Assembly (NCBI RefSeq): GCF_047973035.1
Contig: NZ_JBKEBF010000034.1
Location: 1-64,000 of the forward strand
DNA from: Oleidesulfovibrio sp047973035
GTDB lineage: Bacteria; Desulfobacterota; Desulfovibrionia; Desulfovibrionales; Desulfovibrionaceae
Length of the DNA: 64,000 nucleotides
Direction: 5' to 3'
Positions 16,362 through 26,111 of this stretch are shown here, one piece after another (within the stretch, counting starts at the first letter, position 1; each line of letters starts with the position of its first letter). The translations under genes were made by a program, and so were the position numbers. The notes beneath the pieces were generated by a model. The model had not been told where the DNA came from and did no database searches. It saw only the letters and a list, made by a program, of their open reading frames with translations.

Positions 16362-17822
16362 TTATCTCCGTACGAGAATATCTATTTTGCGTGCAAAACG
16401 GTTTTCCAGCTCAACCAGATGCTCGCGCTTGTGGTTAAGCAGATACAGCGCCAGCTCTTCCGGCCCTTCCCACTGGAAAGGAGAGGTTTCGCTTGCTCTC
16501 AGCTGTCTGTGGATATCTTTGAGTGCCTGCAAAGACTGCCATTCCATGTTGCGGCGCAGACCGGTACCTTTGCAGCAAGGGCATGGTTCGGTGCTGATGG
16601 AAAGCGCGGAAGAACCAAGCCGCTGACGGACAATCTGGAGCAGACCGAAGCGGCTCATCTTGCCTACGTCATGACGGGCGCGGTCGTTTTTCATGGCGGT
16701 ACGCAGAGTTTTTTCCACTTCGCGCCAGTGGTTGCGGTCGCGCATTTCGATGAAGTCGACTACTACTTGACCGCCGATATCCCGCAGCTTCAGCTGCTGG
16801 GCAATGGCTTCTGCCGCTTCCATGTTGGTGCGCAGAGCCATGGATTCAAAATTGGTCTTGCCTGCGATTTTGCCGGAGTTGATATCAATGGCCATCAGGG
16901 CTTCGGTCTGGTCGAAAACCAGTCTGCCGCCGCTGGGCAGGGCCACTTCACGGGCATAAATCTGGTCGAGCTGCTTTTGCATGTTGAAGCGCTCCCACAG
17001 GGTGCGGTCGGCATCTTTATGCAATTTTACCAGATTGGTGCGTCGCGGAAATACAATGGCGGCAAATTCCTGTACGGTGTTCGCCGTCTGCTCATCGTCC
17101 ACCCACACTTCGTTAACATCATCTGTCAGGTAGTCGCGTACGGCGCGGGCGGCCAGATCAAGCTCTTTGTAGACAAGGCTTGGGGCTTTTTCCACGGTGC
17201 CCTTTTTGCGCACATCCTTCCACAGACGCTTGAGGAATTGCAGGTCGCGCTGGATGCTTGTTTTGCTCTGGCCTACCGACACGGTTCGAACAATAAGGCC
17301 AAGGCCGGGACCGGGGCTTGCACCTTCCAGCAGGGCGCGCAGACGTGTGCGCTCTTCTTCTGATTCCACCTTGCGCGAAACGCCTACCTGTTCGCGGCCG
17401 GGGGTAAGCACAAGGAAGCGACCGGGCAGAGAAAGATATGAAGTAAGAAATGCGCCCTTGGTACCGGTGGGTTCTTTTACCACCTGCACAAGCACTTCCT
17501 GACCTGCCTTAAGCACTTTTTGCAGCAGGGGATATTTTTTACCTTTGGTGGGATCGTGCGGGGCGGAGTAGTATTCGGGGTGAACTTCATCTACCTGCAG
17601 AAAACCGTTTTTTTCTGCGCCATAGCTGACAAAAGCGGCTTGCAGGTTGGGGTCGATGTTGTTGATAACGCCTTTATAGATGTTACCTTTTGTTTTGGCC
17701 TGATGCACCATCTCAACGTAATATTCTACGATGACGCCTTCTTCTGCCAGAACTACTTCAACTTGTTCGTCGGGCAGAACGCTGATGAACATCTTGCGTT
17801 TACCCTTGCGGCATTTTTCCAT
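16362..17822 (-). CDS. rng: Ribonuclease E/G family endoribonuclease
   Basis: The 486-residue length fits RNase G, lacking the long degradosome-scaffold tail of RNase E. An S1 domain (about 35-130, GNIYKGVINNIDPNLQAAFV) is followed by the catalytic core with metal-binding aspartates in MAIDINSGK and VVVDFIEMRD and the Zn-link CPCCKGTG. It would process rRNA 5' ends and start mRNA decay. The ATG at 17822 has GAGG six bases upstream. It heads an apparent rng-queH-(hemW) unit. Confidence 0.93.
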   Translation of the reverse strand: MEKCRKGKRKMFISVLPDEQVEVVLAEEGVIVEYYVEMVHQAKTKGNIYKGVINNIDPNLQAAFVSYGAEKNGFLQVDEVHPEYYSAPHDPTKGKKYPLLQKVLKAGQEVLVQVVKEPTGTKGAFLTSYLSLPGRFLVLTPGREQVGVSRKVESEEERTRLRALLEGASPGPGLGLIVRTVSVGQSKTSIQRDLQFLKRLWKDVRKKGTVEKAPSLVYKELDLAARAVRDYLTDDVNEVWVDDEQTANTVQEFAAIVFPRRTNLVKLHKDADRTLWERFNMQKQLDQIYAREVALPSGGRLVFDQTEALMAIDINSGKIAGKTNFESMALRTNMEAAEAIAQQLKLRDIGGQVVVDFIEMRDRNHWREVEKTLRTAMKNDRARHDVGKMSRFGLLQIVRQRLGSSALSISTEPCPCCKGTGLRRNMEWQSLQALKDIHRQLRASETSPFQWEGPEELALYLLNHKREHLVELENRFARKIDILVRR

Positions 17823-17882
17823 GAGAACCTCATGAGGATAAAAAAATTGTACGGGTAGCCCCGTGCGCCGGAAAACTGCCGG

Positions 17883-18875
17883 TTATCTTTCGGCAAGGGC
17901 AAAGAACGGTTCTTTACCTTCGCCTTGCTGCATGATGCCTGCTGGCAGGGTCGTAACGGAGCCTGACCGGATAAGGGCATCCAATGCCCGTTCCACACGG
18001 TCCAGCGGCAACGAAAGAGCCAGTGCCAGTTGCCCTGCCGTCTGAGGACGGCGGGCCAGGGTCTGATGCAGCATGGTCTCTACCGCTCGGTCATCCCGCT
18101 CGGTAAAGTCGGCACGCTGTCCGGTGCGCAAAAACACTGTCCGCTTCTGCGGGTCTGCTTCGGGCAGACAAGCGTTTAAGGCATCGCACCAGGCTGCTCT
18201 GATTTCGCGGGGCACAGGTTTGGCCTGTTCAAAGGCCCCCGGGCGTGACAGGGTGGTCACATCCACCCGGTCCGGTGCAAAATCGAGCACAAACTGCTTC
18301 AGCAGGGTCAGATTCTCTTGTGAATCGTTTACACCTTGTGAGAGCAGTATTTCCAAAAAAATTTGTCCGCCATATTCTTTGCGGAAGGACAGCAACGAGT
18401 CTGCTATCTGCCGTGCAGTAATCCCTTTTGCGGGTCTGTTGATAGCACGAAATTCCGATTCAACCAGCGAATCAAGCGAAGGCAACACCACATCGGCCAG
18501 AGCCAGTTCGGCCCGTACATCATCATGATGCATGAGTGTGGCATTGGTCAGTACGGCCACAGGCTCATCGGGCATGATCTGTTTACAGCCCGAGATAATG
18601 AGGCCCATGTCACTGTTCAGAGTAGGCTCGCCTGAGCCGCCCAGTGTCACATAGTCAACGTGTGTCGTCGGATTTTCATTCCGCCATGCCGCAAGCTCGT
18701 TTAAGATGTCCTTGGCAGGCACGTATGGTGCGCGTTCGCTGGTGAGGGAGTCTGTCCGGCCCACTTCGCAATACAGGCAGTCCATCGAGCAGATGCGTTT
18801 GCCAAGAAGATCCAGACCGAGTGAGTGGCCCAGTCTGCTGGAAGCAACGGGGCCGAAAACATAGGCAAAGGTCAT
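17883..18875 (-). CDS. Radical SAM protein of the COG0731 type
   Basis: The 330-residue protein begins MTFAYVFGPVASSRLGHSLG and has the radical SAM cluster motif CSMDCLYCEVG near residue 35, then VTLGGSGEPTLNSD (the SAM-binding GGE-like motif). The C-terminal 70 residues resemble a small winged-helix domain. Relatives include TYW1-like and other poorly characterised Fe-S oxidoreductases; the substrate is unknown. The frame is open upstream to 19823, but that part is antisense to trmI; the ATG at 18875 with AAGGA upstream gives the family length. It sits 60 bases upstream of rng on the same strand. Confidence 0.85.
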   Translation of the reverse strand: MTFAYVFGPVASSRLGHSLGLDLLGKRICSMDCLYCEVGRTDSLTSERAPYVPAKDILNELAAWRNENPTTHVDYVTLGGSGEPTLNSDMGLIISGCKQIMPDEPVAVLTNATLMHHDDVRAELALADVVLPSLDSLVESEFRAINRPAKGITARQIADSLLSFRKEYGGQIFLEILLSQGVNDSQENLTLLKQFVLDFAPDRVDVTTLSRPGAFEQAKPVPREIRAAWCDALNACLPEADPQKRTVFLRTGQRADFTERDDRAVETMLHQTLARRPQTAGQLALALSLPLDRVERALDALIRSGSVTTLPAGIMQQGEGKEPFFALAER

Positions 18876-19070
18876 GTAGCGGCTGTCCTTACGCGTCGCG
18901 GCGGCGGATGGTTGGGCAGAACCGGCTTGCCGGTTGCCAAGCCGCGACTCTTCATAAGAACGTTTTTCAGCAAAAATTGCAACAGGAATACACAAAATCA
19001 TAACGCGCTGAATCGACTTGACAGGAAATGCGCGCCGCTGTAGGGCGCTACCATCATACTGGAGGACACT

Positions 19071-20003
19071 ATGCCCAAAATCGGCGAACTTGTGCTTTTG
19101 GTTTCTCCCAAAGGCAAAAAATACCTGCGCAGGGTCGAACCCGGCGCCGATTTGCACTGCGGCGACGGAATCGTTGCCATGCAGGATATTATCGAGGCGG
19201 ACTTCGGCACCATAGTGCGCTCGCATTCCGGTACGCCTTTTCGGATTTACCGCCCCGCACTGCCTGACCTGCTGCGTGGTATCAGGCGCCAGACTCAGGT
19301 CATTTATCCTAAAGACATCGGCTATATATGCATGCGTCTGGGGGTTGGTCCCGGCCGGAAAATTATTGAATCCGGTTCCGGCTCCGGCGGACTTACTCTG
19401 GCCATGAGCTTTTTTGCCGGTGAAACGGGCGAAATTCATACTCATGAAGCCCGCGAAGAGTTTATGAAACTGTGCCGCAAGAATCTGGACTGGGCAGGAC
19501 TTGGCAAAAACGTCACGCTGTACCATCAGGATATTGCCAACGGTTTTCTGACGGGCGATGCGGATGCGCTTTTTCTTGATGTGCGTGATCCGTGGGAATA
19601 CCTGCACCACATCCCTGCCGCTGTGAAATCCGGCGCAATGCTGGGCTTTCTCGTGCCTACCGTGGATCAGGTTTCCAAGCTTTTGTACGGGCTTGAAAAA
19701 GGTCCCTACGACGAAGTGGAAGTGTGCGAGATTCTGGTGCGCGGCTGGAAGCCCGTGCCCGACCGTCTGCGTCCCATGGACCGCATGGTTGCGCATACCG
19801 GATTCCTTATTTTTGCACGCCATCAGGAGCAGGTTGACGCACTGGATGCCTACAAATATATGGGCACCCGCGAGCGCAAGCAGGAAGCTGCTCGGCGTGA
19901 ACGCCTTGGCCTTGAGCCGCTACGTGAAGATGTTTCCGAAGTAGAAGGCGGCGTACGCGGCGATGATTGCGCCGAAGAGCCGGATACCGCCTGCGAAGAA
20001 TAA
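19071..20003 (+). CDS. trmI: tRNA (adenine-58-N1)-methyltransferase TrmI
   Basis: The 310-residue protein has a small N-terminal beta domain and a class I SAM methyltransferase domain: ESGSGSGGLTLAMS for cofactor binding, THEAREEF, and the catalytic-loop region LFLDVRDPWEYL. This is the TrmI/Trm61 family, which makes m1A58 in the tRNA T-loop. The acidic tail after residue 275 is extra. GGAGGA precedes the ATG. It is divergent from the radical SAM gene and followed by a terminator. Confidence 0.9.
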   Translation: MPKIGELVLLVSPKGKKYLRRVEPGADLHCGDGIVAMQDIIEADFGTIVRSHSGTPFRIYRPALPDLLRGIRRQTQVIYPKDIGYICMRLGVGPGRKIIESGSGSGGLTLAMSFFAGETGEIHTHEAREEFMKLCRKNLDWAGLGKNVTLYHQDIANGFLTGDADALFLDVRDPWEYLHHIPAAVKSGAMLGFLVPTVDQVSKLLYGLEKGPYDEVEVCEILVRGWKPVPDRLRPMDRMVAHTGFLIFARHQEQVDALDAYKYMGTRERKQEAARRERLGLEPLREDVSEVEGGVRGDDCAEEPDTACEE

Positions 20004-20030
20004 TATCGGTTGTAATACAAGTGAGTACGG

Positions 20031-20058
20031 ACGGCACTCCGAAAGGGGTGCCGTTTTT
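20031..20058 (+). terminator. Terminator of trmI
   Basis: A 10-bp stem ACGGCACTCC / GGGGTGCCGT with a GAAA tetraloop is followed by a T run. Confidence 0.93.
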
Positions 20059-20144
20059 CATTGTTCGGGGGGGGCGTAAAGAGTGCATAAAAAATACAAA
20101 ATTCATTGCAACAGCATGAAATGTATGATAAAAAATATTTTTTC

Positions 20145-20173
20145 TTGCTTTGTATAATAGCCTGATGTATAAT
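20145..20173 (+). promoter_or_regulatory. Strong sigma-70 promoter of the PaaK-like operon
   Basis: TTGCTT (20145-20150) and a perfect TATAAT (20168-20173) are separated by exactly 17 bases in an AT-rich stretch 48 bases before the start codon. Confidence 0.8.
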
Positions 20174-20220
20174 GTTGCGCTACCGTTGTGTAAGCATATT
20201 TCATTGATGGAGCAGAAAGC

Positions 20221-21486
20221 ATGACCCGTAAAGACAGAACAGAAGGCATATACAGCCGCCGTGAAGTGTTGGACGAGAGCGAGCGCAAACAATATTATCT
20301 CATTCAGCTCAAGGACTTGCTGTCCTATGCGTACCGCTACTCCGAAGACGTGAAAAAGCGTTTTGACCGTGCCCAGTTCAATGTGGACAAATTCAAGACT
20401 CTTGCAGACTTGAAGCACATCCCCATTCTTAAAAAGAAAGAACTTATCTTTCTGCAGTCCATGGGGCCGCGTCTGGGCGGTCTGCTTACGAAGGACCTTG
20501 GAGAACTGAAGCGCGTATTCCTTTCACCCGGCCCGATTTTTGACCCCGAAGACCGTCAGGATGATTACTGGGGATACACCGAAGCGTTTTATTCCGCCGG
20601 CTTCCGTGCAGGTGACGTTTCGCAGATCACCTTTAACTACCACCTTGCTCCTGCGGGCCTGATGTTTGAAGAGCCCTTGCGTAACCTTGGTTGCGCAACC
20701 ATTCCTGCAGGTCCCGGCAATGCCGCAACCCAACTGGAGATTATGCAGAAACTGCGTGTTTCCGGTTACGTCGGTACTCCCAGCTACCTGATGCACCTTG
20801 CGCAGAAAGCTGAAGAAAAGGGCCTGAACCTGCGTAAGGACCTTTTCCTTGAAGTGGCTTTTGTCACCGGTGAAAAGTTCTCTGAAAAGATGCGTAACCA
20901 GCTGGAAAAGAAATTCGATCTGGTCATGCGTCAGGGTTACGGCACTGCAGACGTGGGCTGCGTAGGCTACGAATGCTACCATAAAACCGGTCTGCACATT
21001 GCCAACCGCGCCTATGTTGAAATCTGCCACCCCGATACCGGCATTCCGCTGAAAGACGGTGAAGTGGGCGAAATTGTTGTTACCGCGTTCAACAAAACTT
21101 ACCCGCTTATCCGTCTGGCTACCGGTGACCTGTCGTTCATCGACAGAGCTCCCTGCCCGTGCGGTCGCACAAGCCCGCGCCTTGGCAACATTGTAGGCCG
21201 CGTTGACACAACTGCCCGTATCAAGGGTATGTTTGTGTACCCGCATCAGGTTGAGCAGGTTATCTCGCGCTTTGAAGATATCAAGCGTTGGCAGATTGAA
21301 GTTACCAACCCCGGTGGCATTGATGAAATGACCCTGCTTATCGAAGCCAGCAACTTCAAACGCGAGGACGAGCTGCTGCACGCCTTCCGTGAGCGTATTA
21401 AACTGCGTCCGGAACTTAAGGTGCTTGCTCCCGGCTCCCTGCCGCCGCAGATTCGTCCCATCGAGGACAAGCGAGTATGGGATTAG
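20221..21486 (+). CDS. Phenylacetate-CoA ligase (PaaK)-family adenylating enzyme
   Basis: The 421-residue protein matches the PaaK branch of the AMP-forming ligases. It has FNYHLAPAGLMFEEPLRNLG, the acyl-binding region, RQGYGTADVGCVGYEC in place of the usual A5-type motif, LIRLATGDLSFID and a C-terminal domain after GRVDTTARIKG. Such enzymes activate aryl acids to CoA thioesters. In Desulfovibrionaceae several paralogues exist and the substrate is uncertain. The ATG has GGAG upstream and a strong promoter precedes it. Its end overlaps the next gene by 10 bases. Confidence 0.88.
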   Translation: MTRKDRTEGIYSRREVLDESERKQYYLIQLKDLLSYAYRYSEDVKKRFDRAQFNVDKFKTLADLKHIPILKKKELIFLQSMGPRLGGLLTKDLGELKRVFLSPGPIFDPEDRQDDYWGYTEAFYSAGFRAGDVSQITFNYHLAPAGLMFEEPLRNLGCATIPAGPGNAATQLEIMQKLRVSGYVGTPSYLMHLAQKAEEKGLNLRKDLFLEVAFVTGEKFSEKMRNQLEKKFDLVMRQGYGTADVGCVGYECYHKTGLHIANRAYVEICHPDTGIPLKDGEVGEIVVTAFNKTYPLIRLATGDLSFIDRAPCPCGRTSPRLGNIVGRVDTTARIKGMFVYPHQVEQVISRFEDIKRWQIEVTNPGGIDEMTLLIEASNFKREDELLHAFRERIKLRPELKVLAPGSLPPQIRPIEDKRVWD

Positions 21487-22757
21487 CCCTCAGACTTGCC
21501 GTATTAAGCATTCTGATACTTATGGCGGGCGGTTGCGCAACTGTGCAACCGCCCCCTTCCCCAGTTCCTGTTACGCCGCCGGAACGTGAAGGCACTCTGT
21601 TTATGCCTGACGGTTCCGAGGCGTCCTACCTCGCCTTTGGTCAGGCGGCACGTTCGCACGACTATATTCTGTTGGGCGAAGGGCATACCTCTCCATGTGA
21701 CCATGCTGTGCAGGCTCGTCTGCTGCAGGTTATGGTCAATATGGGAATGCGCCCTGCCGTGGGGCTGGAAATGGTTCCAAAAGACCGCCAGCCAGTGCTT
21801 GACCGCTTTAATAAGTATGAAGCCCTGTTCCATTTCGGCGATGCGGACGAGCTGCTTACTCCTGAAAATTTTGCCGAAGCCGTGGACTGGAAAAATGTCT
21901 GGGGCTATCCGTACAGCCTGTACAAGCCTGTTTTTGAAACCGCTTACCGTGCCGGACTGCCTATGTATGCACTGAATGTGCCGTCTGAGGTTGTACGCAA
22001 GGTCGGGCGGCAGGGTGTGGACTCTTTGGACGAGTCCGAGCGCCGCTGGCTGCCGGAAACTATCATCCCTCCTTCGCAGGAACAGCGTGACATGTTGGAA
22101 CTGATGTTCAAGCAGCACGATGCCATGCGTAAATCGACCGCCAACGCAACACGCGCGGCAAAGAAGATTGATGCGCAAGAAGCTGAAAGTCCGGCTGATG
22201 CCAAGCGCGGCAGCATGGATAGGTTTTTTTTGGTGCAGTCCATCTGGGATACTGCCATGGCTCAGAATGCCGTGGACGCGCGTAAAAAGCATGGTGGCCG
22301 CGTAGCGGTTATCGTGGGCAGCGGGCATGTGGAGCACGGCTGGGGGCTGGCCTACAGGTTGGGAAAACTGGACCCGGACGCAAAGGTTTTGCTTGTCATG
22401 CCGTGGCGGGCCACTGCCTCTATTGACCCTGCAGAAGGGGACTTTTTCTTTTACTGTCCTGCCAGTCATAAAAGCCGGCTGGGTTTTACGCTGGAGATGA
22501 AAGGCGATAAGGCGCTGGTAACAGACGTGGAGCCGGATTCCGCAGCCGGAGCCTCGGGGTTTAAGGCCGGTGACGTGATTGAAAGCGTGGACGGTGATGC
22601 CGTCAACTCGCTATGGACATTGCACAAAGCCGGTGTGAGGGCCAGCCGCGAGAAAAGGCCCATGGCATTCGGCGTGGTGCGTGATGGTGCATCTATGACG
22701 ATTGAAGTAGAACCTCCATCACACGGCCGAAAGCCTGCGACAGGAACAAAGCCCTAG
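21477..22757 (+). CDS. ChaN-family lipoprotein with C-terminal PDZ domain
   Basis: The 426-residue protein starts with a lipoprotein signal: hydrophobic core, then LMAGGC with the lipidated Cys near residue 20. A proline-rich spacer precedes a ChaN/Tiki-fold domain with ILLGEGHTSPCDH, GLEMVPKDRQ and VGSGHVEHGWG; ChaN relatives bind heme or iron compounds. Residues from about 330 form a PDZ domain (GFKAGDVIESVDGDAV). It is probably anchored in the envelope facing the periplasm. Translation is coupled to the PaaK-like gene; a shared function is not obvious. Confidence 0.85.
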   Translation: MGLALRLAVLSILILMAGGCATVQPPPSPVPVTPPEREGTLFMPDGSEASYLAFGQAARSHDYILLGEGHTSPCDHAVQARLLQVMVNMGMRPAVGLEMVPKDRQPVLDRFNKYEALFHFGDADELLTPENFAEAVDWKNVWGYPYSLYKPVFETAYRAGLPMYALNVPSEVVRKVGRQGVDSLDESERRWLPETIIPPSQEQRDMLELMFKQHDAMRKSTANATRAAKKIDAQEAESPADAKRGSMDRFFLVQSIWDTAMAQNAVDARKKHGGRVAVIVGSGHVEHGWGLAYRLGKLDPDAKVLLVMPWRATASIDPAEGDFFFYCPASHKSRLGFTLEMKGDKALVTDVEPDSAAGASGFKAGDVIESVDGDAVNSLWTLHKAGVRASREKRPMAFGVVRDGASMTIEVEPPSHGRKPATGTKP

Positions 22758-22821
22758 GAGCTGTCTCTGCTTTGTGCAGCAGCCTGAGAACGTTTCGCCG
22801 GCTGAACTATACGAAATGGAA

Positions 22822-22855
22822 GACGTTGCCGCAGCAGTTGCGGCAACGTCTTTTT
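22822..22855 (+). terminator. Terminator of the PaaK-like/ChaN operon
   Basis: A perfect 12-bp stem GACGTTGCCGCA / TGCGGCAACGTC with a five-base loop is followed by five Ts. The rest of the 22758-23102 gap holds no gene I can support. Confidence 0.95.
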
Positions 22856-23102
22856 ATGTATGGTAAGGCTATTAACGGAACCGCAGAGGGTGCAGCACAA
22901 AGTTGTTGTGTATCGCACCGGATAGAAGGAAAACAACCTGAATAACAGGAGCCGCGTTTCTGTAAAATTGCTGGAAATTGCAGGGTAATACAGGTATCCT
23001 GCCATAACGTCCGGTACTGCGGTCTGTTATGACGTGTGCCACGTGGCTGGAAATTTTGAATGTATTGAAACGGCGTTGTGCCGTCTGAATGAAAGGTGTG
23101 AC

Positions 23103-23990
23103 ATGCCGGAATTACCAGAAGTTGAAACCATTGCCTGCGGCCTGCGGCCGGAGCTTGAAGGGCGGGAATTTGTAGCTGTTGATGTGCGGAACTCCGGTTC
23201 GGTGCACGGCGACAGGCATGCCTTTGATTGCTGCGTGCTGAACAGGCGCATTACAACCGTAGGGCGCAGGGGAAAGCTGCTGCTGATTCATCTGGCCGCG
23301 CCCGAGGATGATGACACGACATGCAAGGCTGCACTCGAATTTGCAGAGACATCCGATCTGCCTGATATGCTGGCGTTTCATCTGCGTATGAGCGGACGAC
23401 TTTTTATGTACGATGCAGATCAGCCCGCAGGAGTACATACCAGACTTATCTTCACGCTTGATAACGGGCGTAAATTGTTTTTTGACGACGCTCGAAAGTT
23501 CGGCTCTTGCAGGGCGCTTTCGCCTGACAGCAGACCGTTATGGAAGTTCTGGGCAACGCTGGGGCCGGAACCGCTGGAAATCGGACGCAAAGAATTTATT
23601 GATCTGTTCAGGGGACGGCGTAAGGCCATGAAAGCTCTGCTGCTTGACCAGACAGTTATTGCAGGAGTGGGAAATATTTACGCTGACGAATCTTTGTTTC
23701 GCGCCGGGATCAGGCCGGACACGCGTCCTGCCGAGTGGAGTGCACAGGCTGCCGCACGCAGATTGGGCAGGCTGTATGATGAACTGCGTGAGGTGCTGCA
23801 CGAATCCATCAGAGAGTGCGGTTCATCTATCAGAGACTACCGCGATGCTAAAGGCGATGCAGGTGCTTTTCAGAACAGCTTCAGGGTGTACGGGCGCAGC
23901 GGGCAGCAATGCGTTGTGTGCAAAGATGCGTTGACCACTGCCAAAGTAGCGGGGCGAACCACCGTGTATTGCGTGAATTGCCAGAAATAA
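23103..23990 (+). CDS. mutM: Formamidopyrimidine-DNA glycosylase MutM
   Basis: The protein starts MPELPEVET, so Pro2 becomes the catalytic N-terminal proline with Glu3 beside it; the conserved lysine is in GRRGKLLLIHL. The helix-two-turn-helix region (AGVGNIYADESLFRAGI) and the C-terminal zinc finger CVVCKDA-CVNC are intact. It removes 8-oxoguanine and cuts the abasic site. The 295 residues are slightly longer than usual because of a short acidic insert near residue 70 (PEDDDTT). The start was set by the invariant PELPE. murJ begins nine bases after the stop. Confidence 0.97.
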   Translation: MPELPEVETIACGLRPELEGREFVAVDVRNSGSVHGDRHAFDCCVLNRRITTVGRRGKLLLIHLAAPEDDDTTCKAALEFAETSDLPDMLAFHLRMSGRLFMYDADQPAGVHTRLIFTLDNGRKLFFDDARKFGSCRALSPDSRPLWKFWATLGPEPLEIGRKEFIDLFRGRRKAMKALLLDQTVIAGVGNIYADESLFRAGIRPDTRPAEWSAQAAARRLGRLYDELREVLHESIRECGSSIRDYRDAKGDAGAFQNSFRVYGRSGQQCVVCKDALTTAKVAGRTTVYCVNCQK

Positions 23991-23999
23991 ACCGGCTGT

Positions 24000-26111
24000 A
24001 TGTCTGAAACCGTAAAGAAAGATACCAAGCGCAAAGAAGGCCGTAACAACACTGCGCCTCAAGGGGCACCGTGTGAAGATTCCCGCCTGCATTCTGATGA
24101 AACGCCATGTGAGGCGCCATGCCGGAAGCCGCGTGAATTCCGAAAAAACGAGCATGACCAGACTGGGTATAATGTTTCTGATCTGACTTCGAATCGGGCT
24201 TTGCCTGAGCCCGCGTCTCCGGAGGATCTTGAGGCGCACAGGCATGCGCCTTGTCAGGCTGCGACCGGGGTCGCTGACAATTCTACTTGCCAGCTTTCTC
24301 ATCAGTCAACTCCGCAGGGTGTGCCTCAGAGTTCAGGTCAACCCACTGTTCAACCCACGGTACAGGCCTCCGCCTTACCCATTGTCCGGCCAGCCACTCA
24401 GGATTTTGTTCAGGTTGCTGCTCAGGCTAATCCGCAGACCACTGTTCAGGCATCCATGTCGCAGCGTTCAACATCCGAGAGACCCTTGGAAACTGCTGAC
24501 GGCTGCTGCAACCATGCAGGCGGCTCCGCAAACGATACTGCTGCCGGCCAGGAACCTGCGTTTTCAGGTGCTGCCGATACAGCAGAGCACCAAACCCGGC
24601 TGGCCCGTAACGTCGCTGTTATCGGGTCTGCAACATTGGTTTCGCGCGTGCTTGGCTTTATCAGAGATGCCGTGCTTGCGTTTGCGCTGGGGACGGGGCC
24701 GTTAGCTGACGCGTTTCTGGTGGCCTTCCGCCTGCCCAACCTGTTACGCAGGTTGTTTGGTGAAGGCTCGCTGAGCATGGCGTTTGTGAGTGTTTTTGCC
24801 ACAACACAAGAGCAGCAGGGACGTGAGCGGGCGTTCGAGCTGGCCCGTAGTATGTTTTTCTGGGTTTCCGGAGTGCTGGGCGTATTGTGCATTGCTGGCG
24901 TGTTGGCTGCTCCTGTGCTTACTGCTCTTATCGCGCCCGGTTTTTTGCGTGATGCCGAGCTGTTTCAAACTGCGGTAGAAATGGTGCGCATCTGTTTTCC
25001 GTATGCGTTTTTCATCTGTCTGGTGGCACTATGCATGGGAGTGTTGAACGGGCTGGATAAGTTTGCGGTACCGGCACTTGCTCCGTGCATTTTGAATATT
25101 GTGCTTATCGGCGCGGCGCTGTTTGCGCTTGTCAGCGGGGTTGATATGGCGCTGACTCTGGCGTGGGCTGTGCCTGTGGCTGGTGCTGCACAGCTTGCGT
25201 TTATGCTGGCGGGAACCACGCGGGCCGGTTTTCCCCTGCGCGGCGCATGGCGGTTGGCAGACCCGCACGTTGCGCGTGTGGGCAAACTGCTGGGGCCCAC
25301 CGTGGCGGGGGCGGCTGTGTATCAGCTTACCATTGTGCTGGGCACCTTGCTGGCGTCGTATCTGCCGTCAGGCAGTATCTCCAGCCTTTATTTTGCAGAC
25401 AGGCTTGTACAATTTCCGCTGGGGGTGTTCGGCGTTGCGGTGGGAACAGCCGCTTTGCCGTGTCTTGCTTCTCTGCATGGCTCCGGACGGCGGGATGAAT
25501 TTTTGCAGACATTAAGCGCTTCTTTGCGGCTTAGTCTGTTTATCAGTCTGCCCGCTGCTGCGGGGCTTGCTGCATTGGCAACGCCTCTTGTGTGGCTGAT
25601 CTTCGGCAGGGGGGCTTTTGATGCCGCAGCAGCACAGAACACTGTGCATGCGCTGCTTGCGTATGCTCCCGGCGTTCCTGCCATAGCGCTTGTCCGGCCA
25701 TTGGTGGCGGCATTTTATGCACAGGAAAATACACGTACTCCCGTATTGTTCGGTGTAGCCTCGCTGGTTGTGTATCTGGGTACGGCACTACTACTGATGC
25801 CGCATTACGGACATGTGGGGCTGGCACTGGCCGGTTCTGTTTCAGCATGGGCGAACGCGGTGCTTCTGTGGTGCGGGCTTGTCAGGTCCGGTTGCGCTAT
25901 AACCGGTATTGCGCGTCAGGTCTTGTTGTATGCCGTTATGTCTGCAGTCATGGGGGGCAGTGTTGCCGGTGCTGCGACATATATTGATTCCATGATGCTT
26001 GCGGTGGCTTTGCTGGTTCCCGCAGGCGCTGCTGTTTATGGTGGGGCGGCCTTGTTGTTAAGGCTGGAAGATGCACACCTGCTTACAGGAGCTTGTAAAG
26101 CGCGCCGTTAG
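24000..26111 (+). CDS. murJ: Lipid II flippase MurJ with long N-terminal extension
   Basis: From about residue 198 the protein is a full MurJ/MviN: RNVAVIGSATLVSRVLGFIR, RLPNLLRRLFGEGSLS and about 14 membrane helices, ending in a short cytoplasmic tail. MurJ moves lipid II across the inner membrane for peptidoglycan synthesis. The first 197 residues are extra: a charged start, then a stretch rich in Gln, Pro, Thr, Val and Ser with repeats such as QPTVQPTVQAS. The ATG at 24000 has no good ribosome binding site; ATG at 24456 (residue 153) would remove most of the extension. Confidence 0.92.
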   Translation: MSETVKKDTKRKEGRNNTAPQGAPCEDSRLHSDETPCEAPCRKPREFRKNEHDQTGYNVSDLTSNRALPEPASPEDLEAHRHAPCQAATGVADNSTCQLSHQSTPQGVPQSSGQPTVQPTVQASALPIVRPATQDFVQVAAQANPQTTVQASMSQRSTSERPLETADGCCNHAGGSANDTAAGQEPAFSGAADTAEHQTRLARNVAVIGSATLVSRVLGFIRDAVLAFALGTGPLADAFLVAFRLPNLLRRLFGEGSLSMAFVSVFATTQEQQGRERAFELARSMFFWVSGVLGVLCIAGVLAAPVLTALIAPGFLRDAELFQTAVEMVRICFPYAFFICLVALCMGVLNGLDKFAVPALAPCILNIVLIGAALFALVSGVDMALTLAWAVPVAGAAQLAFMLAGTTRAGFPLRGAWRLADPHVARVGKLLGPTVAGAAVYQLTIVLGTLLASYLPSGSISSLYFADRLVQFPLGVFGVAVGTAALPCLASLHGSGRRDEFLQTLSASLRLSLFISLPAAAGLAALATPLVWLIFGRGAFDAAAAQNTVHALLAYAPGVPAIALVRPLVAAFYAQENTRTPVLFGVASLVVYLGTALLLMPHYGHVGLALAGSVSAWANAVLLWCGLVRSGCAITGIARQVLLYAVMSAVMGGSVAGAATYIDSMMLAVALLVPAGAAVYGGAALLLRLEDAHLLTGACKARR

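Noticed and set aside
17883..19823. A 646-codon open frame on the minus strand
   Set aside because: Only the part up to 18875 is coding (radical SAM gene). The upstream part is antisense to trmI and has no ribosome binding site.
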